From assembly GCF_000725485.1 (NCBI RefSeq), contig NZ_JOAG01000013.1:119586-183585 (forward strand): a stretch of 64,000 nt of DNA, in the 5' to 3' direction. The DNA is from Nonomuraea candida. GTDB taxonomy: Bacteria; Actinomycetota; Actinomycetes; Streptosporangiales; Streptosporangiaceae. Positions 24,626-31,705 of this stretch are shown piece after piece (position 1 is the stretch's first letter; each line of letters begins with the position of its first letter). Both the position numbers and the translations under genes were made by a program. Under the pieces are notes generated by a model. The model was not told the origin of the DNA and ran no database searches. It saw only the letters and a list, made by a program, of their open reading frames with translations.

Positions 24626-25354
24626 ATGCTGCTTACTCATCTGAACGCCCGTCAGCTTCCCGCAGGCTGGCCCGCTGCCCTGGCCCCCGTTCGCCAGTTG
24701 GCGGAGCAACGTCTTGAGCTGACTGCTCCTGTCGCCTTCTTCGTTGGAGAGAACGGCTCGGGCAAGTCCACCATCATGGAGGCGATTGCGGATGTGTCCG
24801 GAATCAACTCTGCTGGCGGCAAGGCCGGTACCAAATATGCCAGTGCCGGGCCCACGACCGCGCTTGGGGAGGTTCTTGATGCCGAACTCACCACGACAGG
24901 CTTGCGCCTCCTACATGGCCCTCGCCTTAAGCGGCGCGCGTTCTTCTTCCGTGCCGAAACCCTGTTCAACCTCGGGCAGAACGTGTCGGGCAGGTATGGA
25001 TTCTGGGAAGAAGATCTGACGGAGCAGTCCCACGGCGAGGGGTTCTTCACGGTTCTTGAGCGCATGGTGCACGGGCCTGGGCTCTACCTGATGGACGAAC
25101 CCGAGGCAGCGCTGTCGTTTCTGTCGTGCGTGCGCCTGGTCGGCATGATGAAACGCGTTGCAGACGAGGGTGGGCAGATCATCTGTGCCACCCACTCACC
25201 GATCCTCGCTAGCCTGCCGGGCGCACAGATAGTCGAACTCGGCGAACATGGAATGCGCACGACCAAGTGGGAGGATCTCCAATTGGTTGATCACTGGAGA
25301 CGCTTCCTCTCCAAGCCGGACTTCTATCTGCGATACGCCTTGGACAACGAATGA
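24626..25354 (+). CDS. Stand-alone ABC-type AAA ATPase
   Basis: A 242-residue soluble ATPase without membrane or transport domains. Walker A is GENGSGKST (41-49), the ABC signature is SHGEG (135-139), Walker B is LYLMDEPEAAL (from 153), and the switch His lies in ATHSP. This layout is that of small SMC/RecF-like ATPases (predicted ATPase COG3910-type), not of transporters. It starts 2 bases after the kinase stop. A hairpin of 18-bp arms and a terminator follow. The role in the radical SAM operon is unknown; such ATPases can remodel or sense nucleic acid or protein partners. Confidence 0.88.
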   Translation: MLLTHLNARQLPAGWPAALAPVRQLAEQRLELTAPVAFFVGENGSGKSTIMEAIADVSGINSAGGKAGTKYASAGPTTALGEVLDAELTTTGLRLLHGPRLKRRAFFFRAETLFNLGQNVSGRYGFWEEDLTEQSHGEGFFTVLERMVHGPGLYLMDEPEAALSFLSCVRLVGMMKRVADEGGQIICATHSPILASLPGAQIVELGEHGMRTTKWEDLQLVDHWRRFLSKPDFYLRYALDNE

Positions 25355-25382
25355 GGCGAAGCAGGCAGTCTGTACTGCGGGA

Positions 25383-25454
25383 GTGGAGAGGCCGGCGGAA
25401 TGGCCGTAGGCCACCCGTAGGGCGAGCGCGAGCGAGTTCCGCCGGCGTCTCCAC
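25383..25454. repeat. 18-bp inverted repeat after the ATPase gene
   Basis: Arms 25383-25400 (gtggagaggccggcggaa) and 25437-25454 are complementary at 17 of 18 positions, with a 36-base loop containing a smaller hairpin (tggcc gta ggcca). It lies 28 bases after the ATPase stop. Together with nearby ggtgatca/tgatcacc it gives a heavily structured right end of the island. Confidence 0.88.
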
Positions 25455-25519
25455 GGCCTGTTGGTGATCAACGAATGCCATAGCGGCGTCCTCGTGATCA
25501 CCTCGGCAAAGAGCTAGGT

Positions 25520-25560
25520 GTGTCCCTCGGCAGTTGCGTTGCCGAGGGACACCCCCTTTT
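25520..25560 (+). terminator. Strong intrinsic terminator at the right edge of the island
   Basis: A 13-bp perfect stem (gtgtccctcggca / tgccgagggacac) with a 7-base loop is followed by cccctttt. It would stop transcription from the radical SAM operon and isolate the exporter permease downstream. The ATPase remnant begins immediately after it. Confidence 0.92.
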
Positions 25561-25561
25561 C

Positions 25562-25657
25562 GGTGCCCGTGTTGCGTTCTCCCTCGGCCAGCCCAGCCTG
25601 GACGAGGTCTTCCTCGCCCTCACCGACCGCCCCGCCCTTGAGGAGACCGCAGCATGA
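25562..25657 (+). pseudogene. ABC exporter ATPase (DrrA-like), C-terminal remnant
   Basis: The frame reads GARVAFSLGQPSLDEVFLAL then TDRPALEETAA and a stop. PSLDEVFLALT is the typical end of DrrA-type ATPases. It overlaps the permease start by ATGA, as in intact drrAB operons. It has no start codon or Shine-Dalgarno sequence of its own. It pairs with the N-terminal remnant at 20937-21086. Confidence 0.88.
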
Positions 25658-26577
25658 GCGCCCCCACGACGAACACCACGACCGGCACCGGCGCCGGCGC
25701 CACGACCGGCACCACGACCGGCTACACCGCCGACACCGCCACCGGCACCGCCACCGACACCGCCTACGCCCCCTCCGCCGGCGCCCTGGCCGCCGTCCTG
25801 GCGCCGACCGCCCGGCCCCCGCGCCCCAGCGCCTGGTCGGCGTCGGTGACGTTCGGCTGGCGGGCCATGTTGAAGATCAAGCACGTCCCGGAGCAGCTCT
25901 TCGACGTGACGGCGTTCCCGCTGATGATGACGCTGCTGTTCACGTACCTGTTCGGCGGGGCGCTGGCCGGCTCGCCCACCGAGTACCTGCAGTTCCTGCT
26001 GCCGGGCGTCATGGTGACGAGCGTCGTGATGATCACCATGTACACCGGCGCGGAGGTCAACAAGGACATCGGGAAGGGCGTCTTCGACCGGTTCCGCACC
26101 CTGCCCATCTGGCGTCCGTCCACCATGGTCGGCTACCTGCTCGGCGACGTCCTGCGCTACCTCATGGCCTCGACCGTCATCCTGCTGGTCGGCCTGGCGC
26201 TCGGGTTCCGCCCGCCGGGCGGGTTCGCGGGGTCGGTGGCCGGGATCGGGCTGCTGCTGGTGTTCTCGTTCGCGTTCTCGTGGGTGTGGACGATGTTCGG
26301 CCTGCTGATGCGCAGCGAGAAGTCGGTGATGGGGGTCAGCATGCTGGTGCTGTTCCCGCTGACCTTCCTGAGCAACGTCTACGTGGACCCCGCGACGATG
26401 CCCAGCTGGCTCCAGGTCTTCGTCAACGCCAACCCCATCTCCCACCTGGTGACCTCGGTGCGCTCCCTGATGGCCGGCGCCCCCGACCTGGGCGAGATCA
26501 CCTGGGTCCTGGTGTCGTCGGCCCTCTTCGTCACGGTGTTCGGCACGCTGACCATGCGTTTCTACAACCGCAAGTAG
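25654..26577 (+). CDS. ABC-2 type exporter permease (DrrB-like)
   Basis: A 307-residue membrane permease of daunorubicin-resistance type exporters. Residues 1 to ~50 are a Thr/Gly low-complexity tail (TTGTTTGYTADT…). Six helices follow, with the DrrB landmarks FPLMMTLLFTYLFGGAL, LPGVMVTSVVMITMYTG, GVFDRFRTLPIWR, FPLTFLSNVYVDPATMPSWL and NANPISHLVTSVRSLM. The protein is intact, but its ATPase is destroyed and a terminator lies just upstream, so it is probably unexpressed or without an energiser unless another ATPase serves. Confidence 0.88.
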   Translation: MSAPTTNTTTGTGAGATTGTTTGYTADTATGTATDTAYAPSAGALAAVLAPTARPPRPSAWSASVTFGWRAMLKIKHVPEQLFDVTAFPLMMTLLFTYLFGGALAGSPTEYLQFLLPGVMVTSVVMITMYTGAEVNKDIGKGVFDRFRTLPIWRPSTMVGYLLGDVLRYLMASTVILLVGLALGFRPPGGFAGSVAGIGLLLVFSFAFSWVWTMFGLLMRSEKSVMGVSMLVLFPLTFLSNVYVDPATMPSWLQVFVNANPISHLVTSVRSLMAGAPDLGEITWVLVSSALFVTVFGTLTMRFYNRK

Positions 26578-26645
26578 GTGAGGCCGGGCGGGGGATCCAC
26601 GCCCCCCGCCTCACGCCCCCCACGATGCCGCCTCACGATGCCGCC

Positions 26646-26867
26646 TCACGATGCCTGCCTGCGCCCGAACGACCGCTCCTGCCCGCGCATCTCCTGCTCC
26701 AGATGCTCGTACAGCTCGGCAAGATCGGCGCCACAACGCACGTTGCTCAGCCCGCTCCGCCCGGACACCGGCTCCGTGCGATAGGCGATGTAACCACCCC
26801 CGGCACCGTCCAGGATCACCCAGCCCGGGAATCTCCTGGTCATCGCCACGGCGCTTTCACCGGTCAC
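26646..26867 (-). CDS. Small conserved-looking protein
   Basis: A 73-residue protein: MTRRFPGWVILDGAGGGYIA, then a helix-forming CGADLAELYEHLEQEM. GTG 26867 is 8 bases after ggagg and is preferred; ATG 26873 is only 2 bases from it. I recall similar small proteins in actinomycetes near XRE/DUF397 genes but cannot name a function. It converges with the permease gene. Confidence 0.55.
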   Translation of the reverse strand: MTGESAVAMTRRFPGWVILDGAGGGYIAYRTEPVSGRSGLSNVRCGADLAELYEHLEQEMRGQERSFGRRQAS

Positions 26868-27201
26868 GTGCATCGCCTCCCGAGGGTGTCGTTCTTGACG
26901 GAGGAGCGGTGGGACGGCGCAGGCCGGGCGCGGCGGCGCCACTTCGGCAGGAACGCCCGGCCTGCGCCACAGGTGCGTGCGGCGGGGAAGCCGTCACCGG
27001 GCCGCACGCACGCCACGTGGCGCGCAACGCGATACGCGCGCTCTGGCCTTCAGCCGGGTGCACGCCACGACCAGTCGACGAGGACGCGAGGAGATGATCT
27101 GGCGCGAAGCCATCACACAGAACCTCCAGCCGTTTCGTAGCACCGCGATTTCACTCGGCCACTTCCATAAGCCAGCGTGTCAGCGGCGGAGTAGCTACGG
27201 T
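26868..27201. other. Intergenic, no gene seen
   Basis: This stretch upstream of the XRE operators has no frame with a Shine-Dalgarno sequence and believable composition. It presumably carries the promoters of the small minus-strand gene and of the XRE gene. Confidence 0.5.
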
Positions 27202-27251
27202 GTATCTCGCAGATACTTGTGTCACACAGACGAAACCGGAAGTCTGTGTGA
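27202..27251. promoter_or_regulatory. Two palindromes in the XRE promoter
   Basis: Site 1, 27202-27216: gtatct cgc agatac. Site 2, 27222-27251: tcacacagac, 10-base spacer, gtctgtgtga. Both are perfect. Extra half-sites (gtgtgat near 27258, cacagac near 27271) follow before ATG 27296. The arrangement fits autoregulation by the downstream XRE protein. Confidence 0.7.
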
Positions 27252-27295
27252 TTGATGCGTGTGATAGCCGTGGCACAGACTCTGGAAGGGCACCG

Positions 27296-28129
27296 ATGCC
27301 AGGCCCCAAGCCGCTCAATCCCGACGACGGCGCCGCCGCCCGCTTCGGTTACGAACTACGCAGAGCGCGGGAGGCCGCCGGGCTCACGCAAGCACAGCTG
27401 GGCCAGCGAACCGGTTACCACGCCAACGCGATAGGCATGTGCGAGCGCGCCGAACGCTCCCCCAGAGCCGCGTTCGCGCAGGCCGCAGAGGATGCCCTGG
27501 GACTTGAACGGGGCGAGCTGGCTCAGCACCTGCCCATCGGCAGGCGGGAGACGATCTTCAAGACCCTCGTTCCGTGGCTGGAGATCGAGGCCGACGCGCG
27601 GGAGCTGTGGGCATGGGCGCCCACTATCGTGCCCGGCCTGCTCCAGCACCAGGACTACGCCCGGGCCATCCTGGAGGGGAAGCCGGGCATCACCGTCGAC
27701 GAGCTGAATGCTGGCGTCAAAGATCGGATGGCGCGGAAGAAGGTCTTCGACAGAGCGGATCCTCCTCTCCTGTACGCCGTGCTGGACGAGTCGATCCTGT
27801 ATCGTCCGATCGGGAGCGAAAGCGTCACCCGTGACCAACTGAACTACCTGCTCGATGTGGCCCAACCCCCCGCCGTCACGATTCAGATCCTTCCCTTCAG
27901 CGCTCGTGTCACCGCCGGCCTTCTGGGCGGGTTTCTGATCGCGCACATGTCAGCCGGCCCTGCCGCCGCCTTCGTGGACAGTCCGGTCAGCGGGAAGGTG
28001 TGGGACGGCGAGGCGGACATGGAGGTTCTCATCCGCCGATACCAGACCTGCCGCTCCGAGGCGCTCCCCCAAAGCCTGTCGCTCCGCAAGATCGAAGAAA
28101 GGTTGGACCAGGAATGGAACTGGAGCTGA
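27296..28129 (+). CDS. XRE-family regulator with DUF5753 domain
   Basis: A 277-residue regulator. The HTH spans residues ~17-70: RFGYELRRAREAAGLTQAQL, then GYHANAIGMCERAERSPRAA. A DUF5753 domain follows: APTIVPGLLQHQDYARAILE, VLDESILYRPIGSE, ITIQILPFSARVTAGLLGGF-like and FVDSPVSGKVWDG. ggaaggg precedes ATG 27296. It overlaps the DUF397 gene by 16 bases. Unlike the island copy at 21619, this one keeps a full HTH. Such pairs influence development and secondary metabolism in streptomycetes. Confidence 0.92.
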   Translation: MPGPKPLNPDDGAAARFGYELRRAREAAGLTQAQLGQRTGYHANAIGMCERAERSPRAAFAQAAEDALGLERGELAQHLPIGRRETIFKTLVPWLEIEADARELWAWAPTIVPGLLQHQDYARAILEGKPGITVDELNAGVKDRMARKKVFDRADPPLLYAVLDESILYRPIGSESVTRDQLNYLLDVAQPPAVTIQILPFSARVTAGLLGGFLIAHMSAGPAAAFVDSPVSGKVWDGEADMEVLIRRYQTCRSEALPQSLSLRKIEERLDQEWNWS

Positions 28130-28332
28130 GCCAGGACCTCGCCGGTGCCGCCTGGCGCAAGTCGTCGTTCTCCGGCGACAACGGAGATTGCCTGGAAATC
28201 GCGCCACTGCCCGGCGGTCGCGTGGGCATCCGGGACACCGAAGACCCCGGTAACCCTCCCTTCGTGGTGACCGCCGACGTGTTCAGGGCATTCACCGATG
28301 GGGTCAAAGCCGGAGAGTTCGACTTCCAGTAA
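28114..28332 (+). CDS. DUF397 protein
   Basis: A 72-residue protein with the family pattern AAWRKSSFSGDNGDCLEIA, VGIRDTEDPG and a C-terminal helix FRAFTDGVKAGEFDF. Its ATG lies inside the end of the XRE gene after accagga, giving translational coupling. It would act as partner of that regulator. Confidence 0.9.
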   Translation: MELELSQDLAGAAWRKSSFSGDNGDCLEIAPLPGGRVGIRDTEDPGNPPFVVTADVFRAFTDGVKAGEFDFQ

Positions 28333-28486
28333 GCAGCAGGCGGGTGCGGCCTTCTCACCGATGCCGGCACGGTTCACGCGCCGGACCGGCCCGGGGGCGT
28401 ACCGGCCGAAAGCAGGGAGTCGGGCGGTCTCGGACGGCACTTTCGACCGATGTCGCCGTGGGGTGCGGCCCGAAGAATGGGGCCCC

Positions 28487-29461
28487 ATGTCTGAGAGAAG
28501 GCGGCGCATCGGCGCGCTCGACGTGATCCGCGGGTTCGCGCTCTGCGGGATCCTGCTGGCCAACGTCGGGCCGATTTCCAACATCAACGGCAAGGTCGTG
28601 CCTGCCGGGACGGGCGGCTGGACGGGGTACCTCGTCGACCATCGGTTCTTCCCCGTCTTCGCCGTGCTGTTCGGCGTGGGGTTCGCGCTGCTGCTGGAGT
28701 CGGCCGGGGGACGCACGGCCCGGCCGCGGCTGCTCCTGGTGCGCAGGCTGCTCGTGCTGCTCGCGGTCGGCCTGCTGCACATGTTCCTGATCTGGCCCGG
28801 TGACGTGCTCGCCATCTACGCGCTCTCCGGGCTGGTGTTCCTGCTGCCGTCGACCTGGCTGCCACGCTGGGCGGTCGCGGTGCTCGCCGTGGTGATCCTC
28901 GTGGCTTCCCTGTTCGTCACCGACGGCTACCTGCTCGCCCCCGGCCTGCTCCTGGTGGGCGCGGCTCTGGTCAGGTACGGCGTGATCGACCGCATCGAGA
29001 GCTCCGCGAAGGGACCGGCCATCGCCGGGGCGCTGCTCGCCACGGCCGCGGCGCCGGCGCTGGCGCTGCAGATCGCCCTGCAGGCCAGCGGTCCCGCCGG
29101 CCGCGCCACCGGCGTCGCGATGGCGGTCGCCGGCATGCTGATCGGCGGGGTGTACGTGTGTGTGCTGCTGCTCCTGCTCAGGACGCCGCTGCGGGCCGCG
29201 CTGCACGCGATCTTCGCGCCGCTGGGCAGGATGGCGCTGACGAACTACCTCACCGCCTCGGTGCTCGTGCTGGCCGTGGCTCACCTGCACGGTCACCCGC
29301 AGGACTGGACCCAGCCCGCGATCCTGGCGGTCGTGGCCGGGGTCCTCGCCGCGCAGTGGCTGTTCTCCACGCTGTGGCTGCGCCGTCATCGGTTCGGCCC
29401 GCTGGAGTGGTTGTGGCGCTGGGCCACGTGGGGCCGCCGCCCGGCCCTCCGGCGCGCTTAG
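28487..29461 (+). CDS. DUF418-type multi-pass membrane protein
   Basis: A 324-residue membrane protein. It begins with RRIGALDVIRGFALCGILLA, the usual start of DUF418/acyltransferase-3-like proteins (ALDxxRGxAL). It has eight to ten hydrophobic helices, a VFAVLFGVGFALLLE segment and a C-terminal DUF418 block: GRMALTNYLTASVL, then RRHRFGPLEWLWRW. The family is thought to be linked to transport or acyl transfer; the substrate is unknown. A strong terminator starts at its stop codon. Confidence 0.85.
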   Translation: MSERRRRIGALDVIRGFALCGILLANVGPISNINGKVVPAGTGGWTGYLVDHRFFPVFAVLFGVGFALLLESAGGRTARPRLLLVRRLLVLLAVGLLHMFLIWPGDVLAIYALSGLVFLLPSTWLPRWAVAVLAVVILVASLFVTDGYLLAPGLLLVGAALVRYGVIDRIESSAKGPAIAGALLATAAAPALALQIALQASGPAGRATGVAMAVAGMLIGGVYVCVLLLLLRTPLRAALHAIFAPLGRMALTNYLTASVLVLAVAHLHGHPQDWTQPAILAVVAGVLAAQWLFSTLWLRRHRFGPLEWLWRWATWGRRPALRRA

Positions 29462-29519
29462 TGGGGCGACCGCAGACCTCGGCCCGGGGCCCTGCCCGGG
29501 TGGCGGCCGGTCGCCCCAC
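29461..29519. terminator. Bidirectional terminator between convergent genes
   Basis: Perfect 11-base arms gtggggcgacc (29461-29471) and ggtcgccccac (29509-29519) enclose a GC-rich loop with further pairing (ggcccgggg / cccgggtgg-like). It ends 8 bases before the stop of the small secreted protein. Confidence 0.75.
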
Positions 29520-29527
29520 CGGCGGTC

Positions 29528-29779
29528 TCAGTTCACGTACGCCCACAGGTCGTAGGTGTAGTAGCCCGGGTACGTCTGCGGGTAGTGGGTGCTGCACCAC
29601 CAGGTCTGCCAGCGACCGGTCTGCACGCCCGACTGGCCGAAGGAGATGCAGACGTCGTAGGGCAGGTTGCTGTAGACCATTTGGAGCGTGGGGGACGCGT
29701 GGGCCGGCGCGGTCGTGACCAGGGCGGGCGCCAGGGCGGTGACCGCGAGCAGCACCAGGGCGGTGATTCGGCGACGCAC
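29528..29779 (-). CDS. Small secreted protein
   Basis: An 83-residue precursor starting at GTG 29779, with aagggag 7-8 bases before. The signal peptide RRRITALVLLAVTALAPALV…APAHA leaves a mature ~55-residue peptide rich in Tyr, Trp and Gln, with two Cys (YDVCISFGQSGVQTG, TWWCSTHYPQTYPGYY) that could form one disulfide. No family is recognised. Confidence 0.7.
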   Translation of the reverse strand: MRRRITALVLLAVTALAPALVTTAPAHASPTLQMVYSNLPYDVCISFGQSGVQTGRWQTWWCSTHYPQTYPGYYTYDLWAYVN

Positions 29780-29960
29780 CGGTTTCTCCCTTCGTGAAGG
29801 CCCTCGGGGCAGCCCTCGCGCGGAGGGCCGGAGGGCGTGAGGAGCGATCACCGTGCATTGGACGACGGCGACCGGCGGCATCGCAAGATCTGCCCGCGCC
29901 GGCCTCCGGCGACCAGGGTTTACGTCCCGGTGGCGATGAAAGCTTCATGGCTCGTGGCGT

Positions 29961-30170
29961 TCAGAGGCGCCAGGGGGTCTCCTCCTGGGGCCGGTAGCGG
30001 CAGGTGGAGCCGGTCGAGACGGACGCGCGCAGGTGGGCGGCCAGTTCGGGGTGGGCGTGGTCGAGCTTGCGCAGCGTGTCGCGGATCCGCGCCGTGACCG
30101 TCTTGCGGGCCCGCTCCGCCTCGTCGCCCAGCCGCCGCGTACGCCCGCCCGGTCGAGCCCGGCTGGGCAT
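29961..30170 (-). pseudogene. Possible orphan C-terminal fragment of a large ATP-binding regulator
   Basis: The reading RLGDEAERARKTVTARIRDT, then LDHAHPELAAHLRASVSTG and TCRYRP resembles, from memory, the C-terminal tail of large actinomycete ATP-binding/transcriptional-regulator proteins. The frame stays open upstream into the P450 gene's 3' end, but no start or upstream domain is present. It may be the remnant of a deleted gene, or a small protein using ATG 30170. Confidence 0.35.
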
Positions 30171-30273
30171 GACGCTTGCACGGTATCCGCCCGGCCCGAC
30201 AATTCCCAGCCCGCCGGCCCTCGAACCGACCGGAACGACCGGCCCGCGGGCCGGCCGGGGGCCGCCGGAGCGG

Positions 30274-31470
30274 TTACCAGGTCAGTTCGAGGGAGCTGAG
30301 GCCGTACACGATGGAGGACGAGCGGAACTGCGGGGGCGTGTCCGTCACCCGCAGGTCCGGGAAGCGGCGCAGCAGCGCGGGGAAGGCGATGCGCATCTCC
30401 ATGCGGGCCAGCGGCGCGCCCAGGCAGTGGTGGATGCCGTGGCCGAAGGCGAGGTGGCCGGGGGCGCCGCGGGTGAGGTCGAAGGCGTCGGCGTCCGGGA
30501 GCAGCGAGGGGTCGCGGTTGGCGGCGGGCAGGGAGCAGATCACCAGCTCGCCCGCCTTGATCTCCTTGCCGCCGATCTCGACGTCCGTCGTGGCGATCTT
30601 GGTGGTGCCCGAGTTGACGATGCTGAGCCAGCGCAGCAGCTCCTCCACCGTGGCGTCGATCCGCTCCGGCTCCTTGCGCAGCAGGGCGAGCTGCTCGGGG
30701 TGGCGCAGCAGGGCGAGCGTGCCCAGGGAGAGCATGTTGGAGGTGGTCTCGTGCCCGGCGAACAGCAGCAGCCCGCCGATCCCGACCAGCTCGTCGGTGG
30801 ACAGGTCGTCGCCGTGCTCGCGGACGAGCATGCCGAGCAGCTCCTCGCCCGGGTCGGCCTGGATGCGGGTGACCAGGCTCTCCATGTACGCGCGCTGCTC
30901 GAACTGGATCATCATGCGTTCCTGGCCGGGCACCGTCATGTCGAGCATCCTGGCGGTGCGCTGCTGGAAGCCCTCGCGGTCCTCGTACGGGACTCCGAGC
31001 AGCTCGCAGATCACCAGCGACGGGATCGGCAGCGCGAACGCCGGCACCAGGTCGGCGGGTGCGCCGGCCGCCTCCATGGCGTCGAGGTGCTCCTCGACGA
31101 TGCGCTTGATGCGCGGCTCCATCCGGTTGATCCGGCGGATGGTGAACTCCGGCGTCAGCATCCGGCGCAGCCGCGTGTGCTCGGGCGGGTCGGCGCCGAG
31201 CAGGTTGCCCGCCCGTACCTTGGCCTTCTGCTCCTCGGTCATCTCCGGCGCGCCGGGCAGCCGGGCGATCATCTGCGGCGCGACCTTGAAGCGCTCCGCG
31301 TCGCCCAGCACCGCCCGCACGTCCGCGTGATGGGTCACGAGCCAGGCGTCCTGCCCGAACGCCGTGGCCATCCTCGTGACCCGCTCCTCATCCCGCGCGG
31401 CCGCCAGCTCCGGCGCCGGATGGAACTCCACCCGCCGCATATGCAGCGGCATCGCCGAGGTCTCGTTCAT
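30274..31470 (-). CDS. Cytochrome P450
   Basis: A 398-residue soluble bacterial P450. The I-helix oxygen-activation motif is LLLFAGHETTSN, the K-helix EELLRWL (ExxR), and the heme ligand loop FGHGIHHCLGAPLARME. The C-helix DPPEHTRLRR is typical of actinomycete CYP105/107-like enzymes. It would hydroxylate or epoxidise a small molecule with electrons from a separate ferredoxin, which is not encoded here. It is divergent from the flavin monooxygenase at 31706, and the two may tailor the same compound. Confidence 0.93.
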   Translation of the reverse strand: MNETSAMPLHMRRVEFHPAPELAAARDEERVTRMATAFGQDAWLVTHHADVRAVLGDAERFKVAPQMIARLPGAPEMTEEQKAKVRAGNLLGADPPEHTRLRRMLTPEFTIRRINRMEPRIKRIVEEHLDAMEAAGAPADLVPAFALPIPSLVICELLGVPYEDREGFQQRTARMLDMTVPGQERMMIQFEQRAYMESLVTRIQADPGEELLGMLVREHGDDLSTDELVGIGGLLLFAGHETTSNMLSLGTLALLRHPEQLALLRKEPERIDATVEELLRWLSIVNSGTTKIATTDVEIGGKEIKAGELVICSLPAANRDPSLLPDADAFDLTRGAPGHLAFGHGIHHCLGAPLARMEMRIAFPALLRRFPDLRVTDTPPQFRSSSIVYGLSSLELTW

Positions 31471-31705
31471 GCCATCCCTGCCCTGGGTGATCCCGGTTTT
31501 GTGGGTTGCACGCTACTGATCGGGGACCCGGTGCACTAGTTGCGATCTTCAATTGTTGCGAGCTCGTACCACAGCCATGGCCGCTTCGCGATCACGGCGG
31601 CCGGGCGCGGGCGGCGGCGGTGTGCTCGATCGTCCGGGCGGCGTCTTGACGGGGGCAGACGGCCTGAGGAGTATGCCTGCATTGATCTTGATGAATAGGA
31701 CACAT

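Larger units (their letters stand above)
21070..25561. mobile_element. Genomic island replacing the middle of an ABC ATPase gene
   Basis: The ~4.5 kb between the two ATPase remnants carries five genes and several hairpins. Its base composition is visibly lower in GC than both flanks; third positions often carry A or T (for example around 24061-24120). No integrase, transposase, resolvase or clear target-site duplication is seen. Left boundary: just after the Walker A Lys codon (about 21070). Right boundary: about 25561, directly after a terminator hairpin. The content is a DUF397 protein, an HTH-less XRE/DUF5753 protein, then the radical SAM, kinase and ATPase operon. A sequencing or assembly join cannot be excluded without reads. 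Confidence 0.75.

Noticed and set aside
21070..25561. Insertion sequence or integrated plasmid
   Set aside because: No transposase, integrase, replication gene, target-site duplication or matching terminal repeats were found; it is described only as an island.
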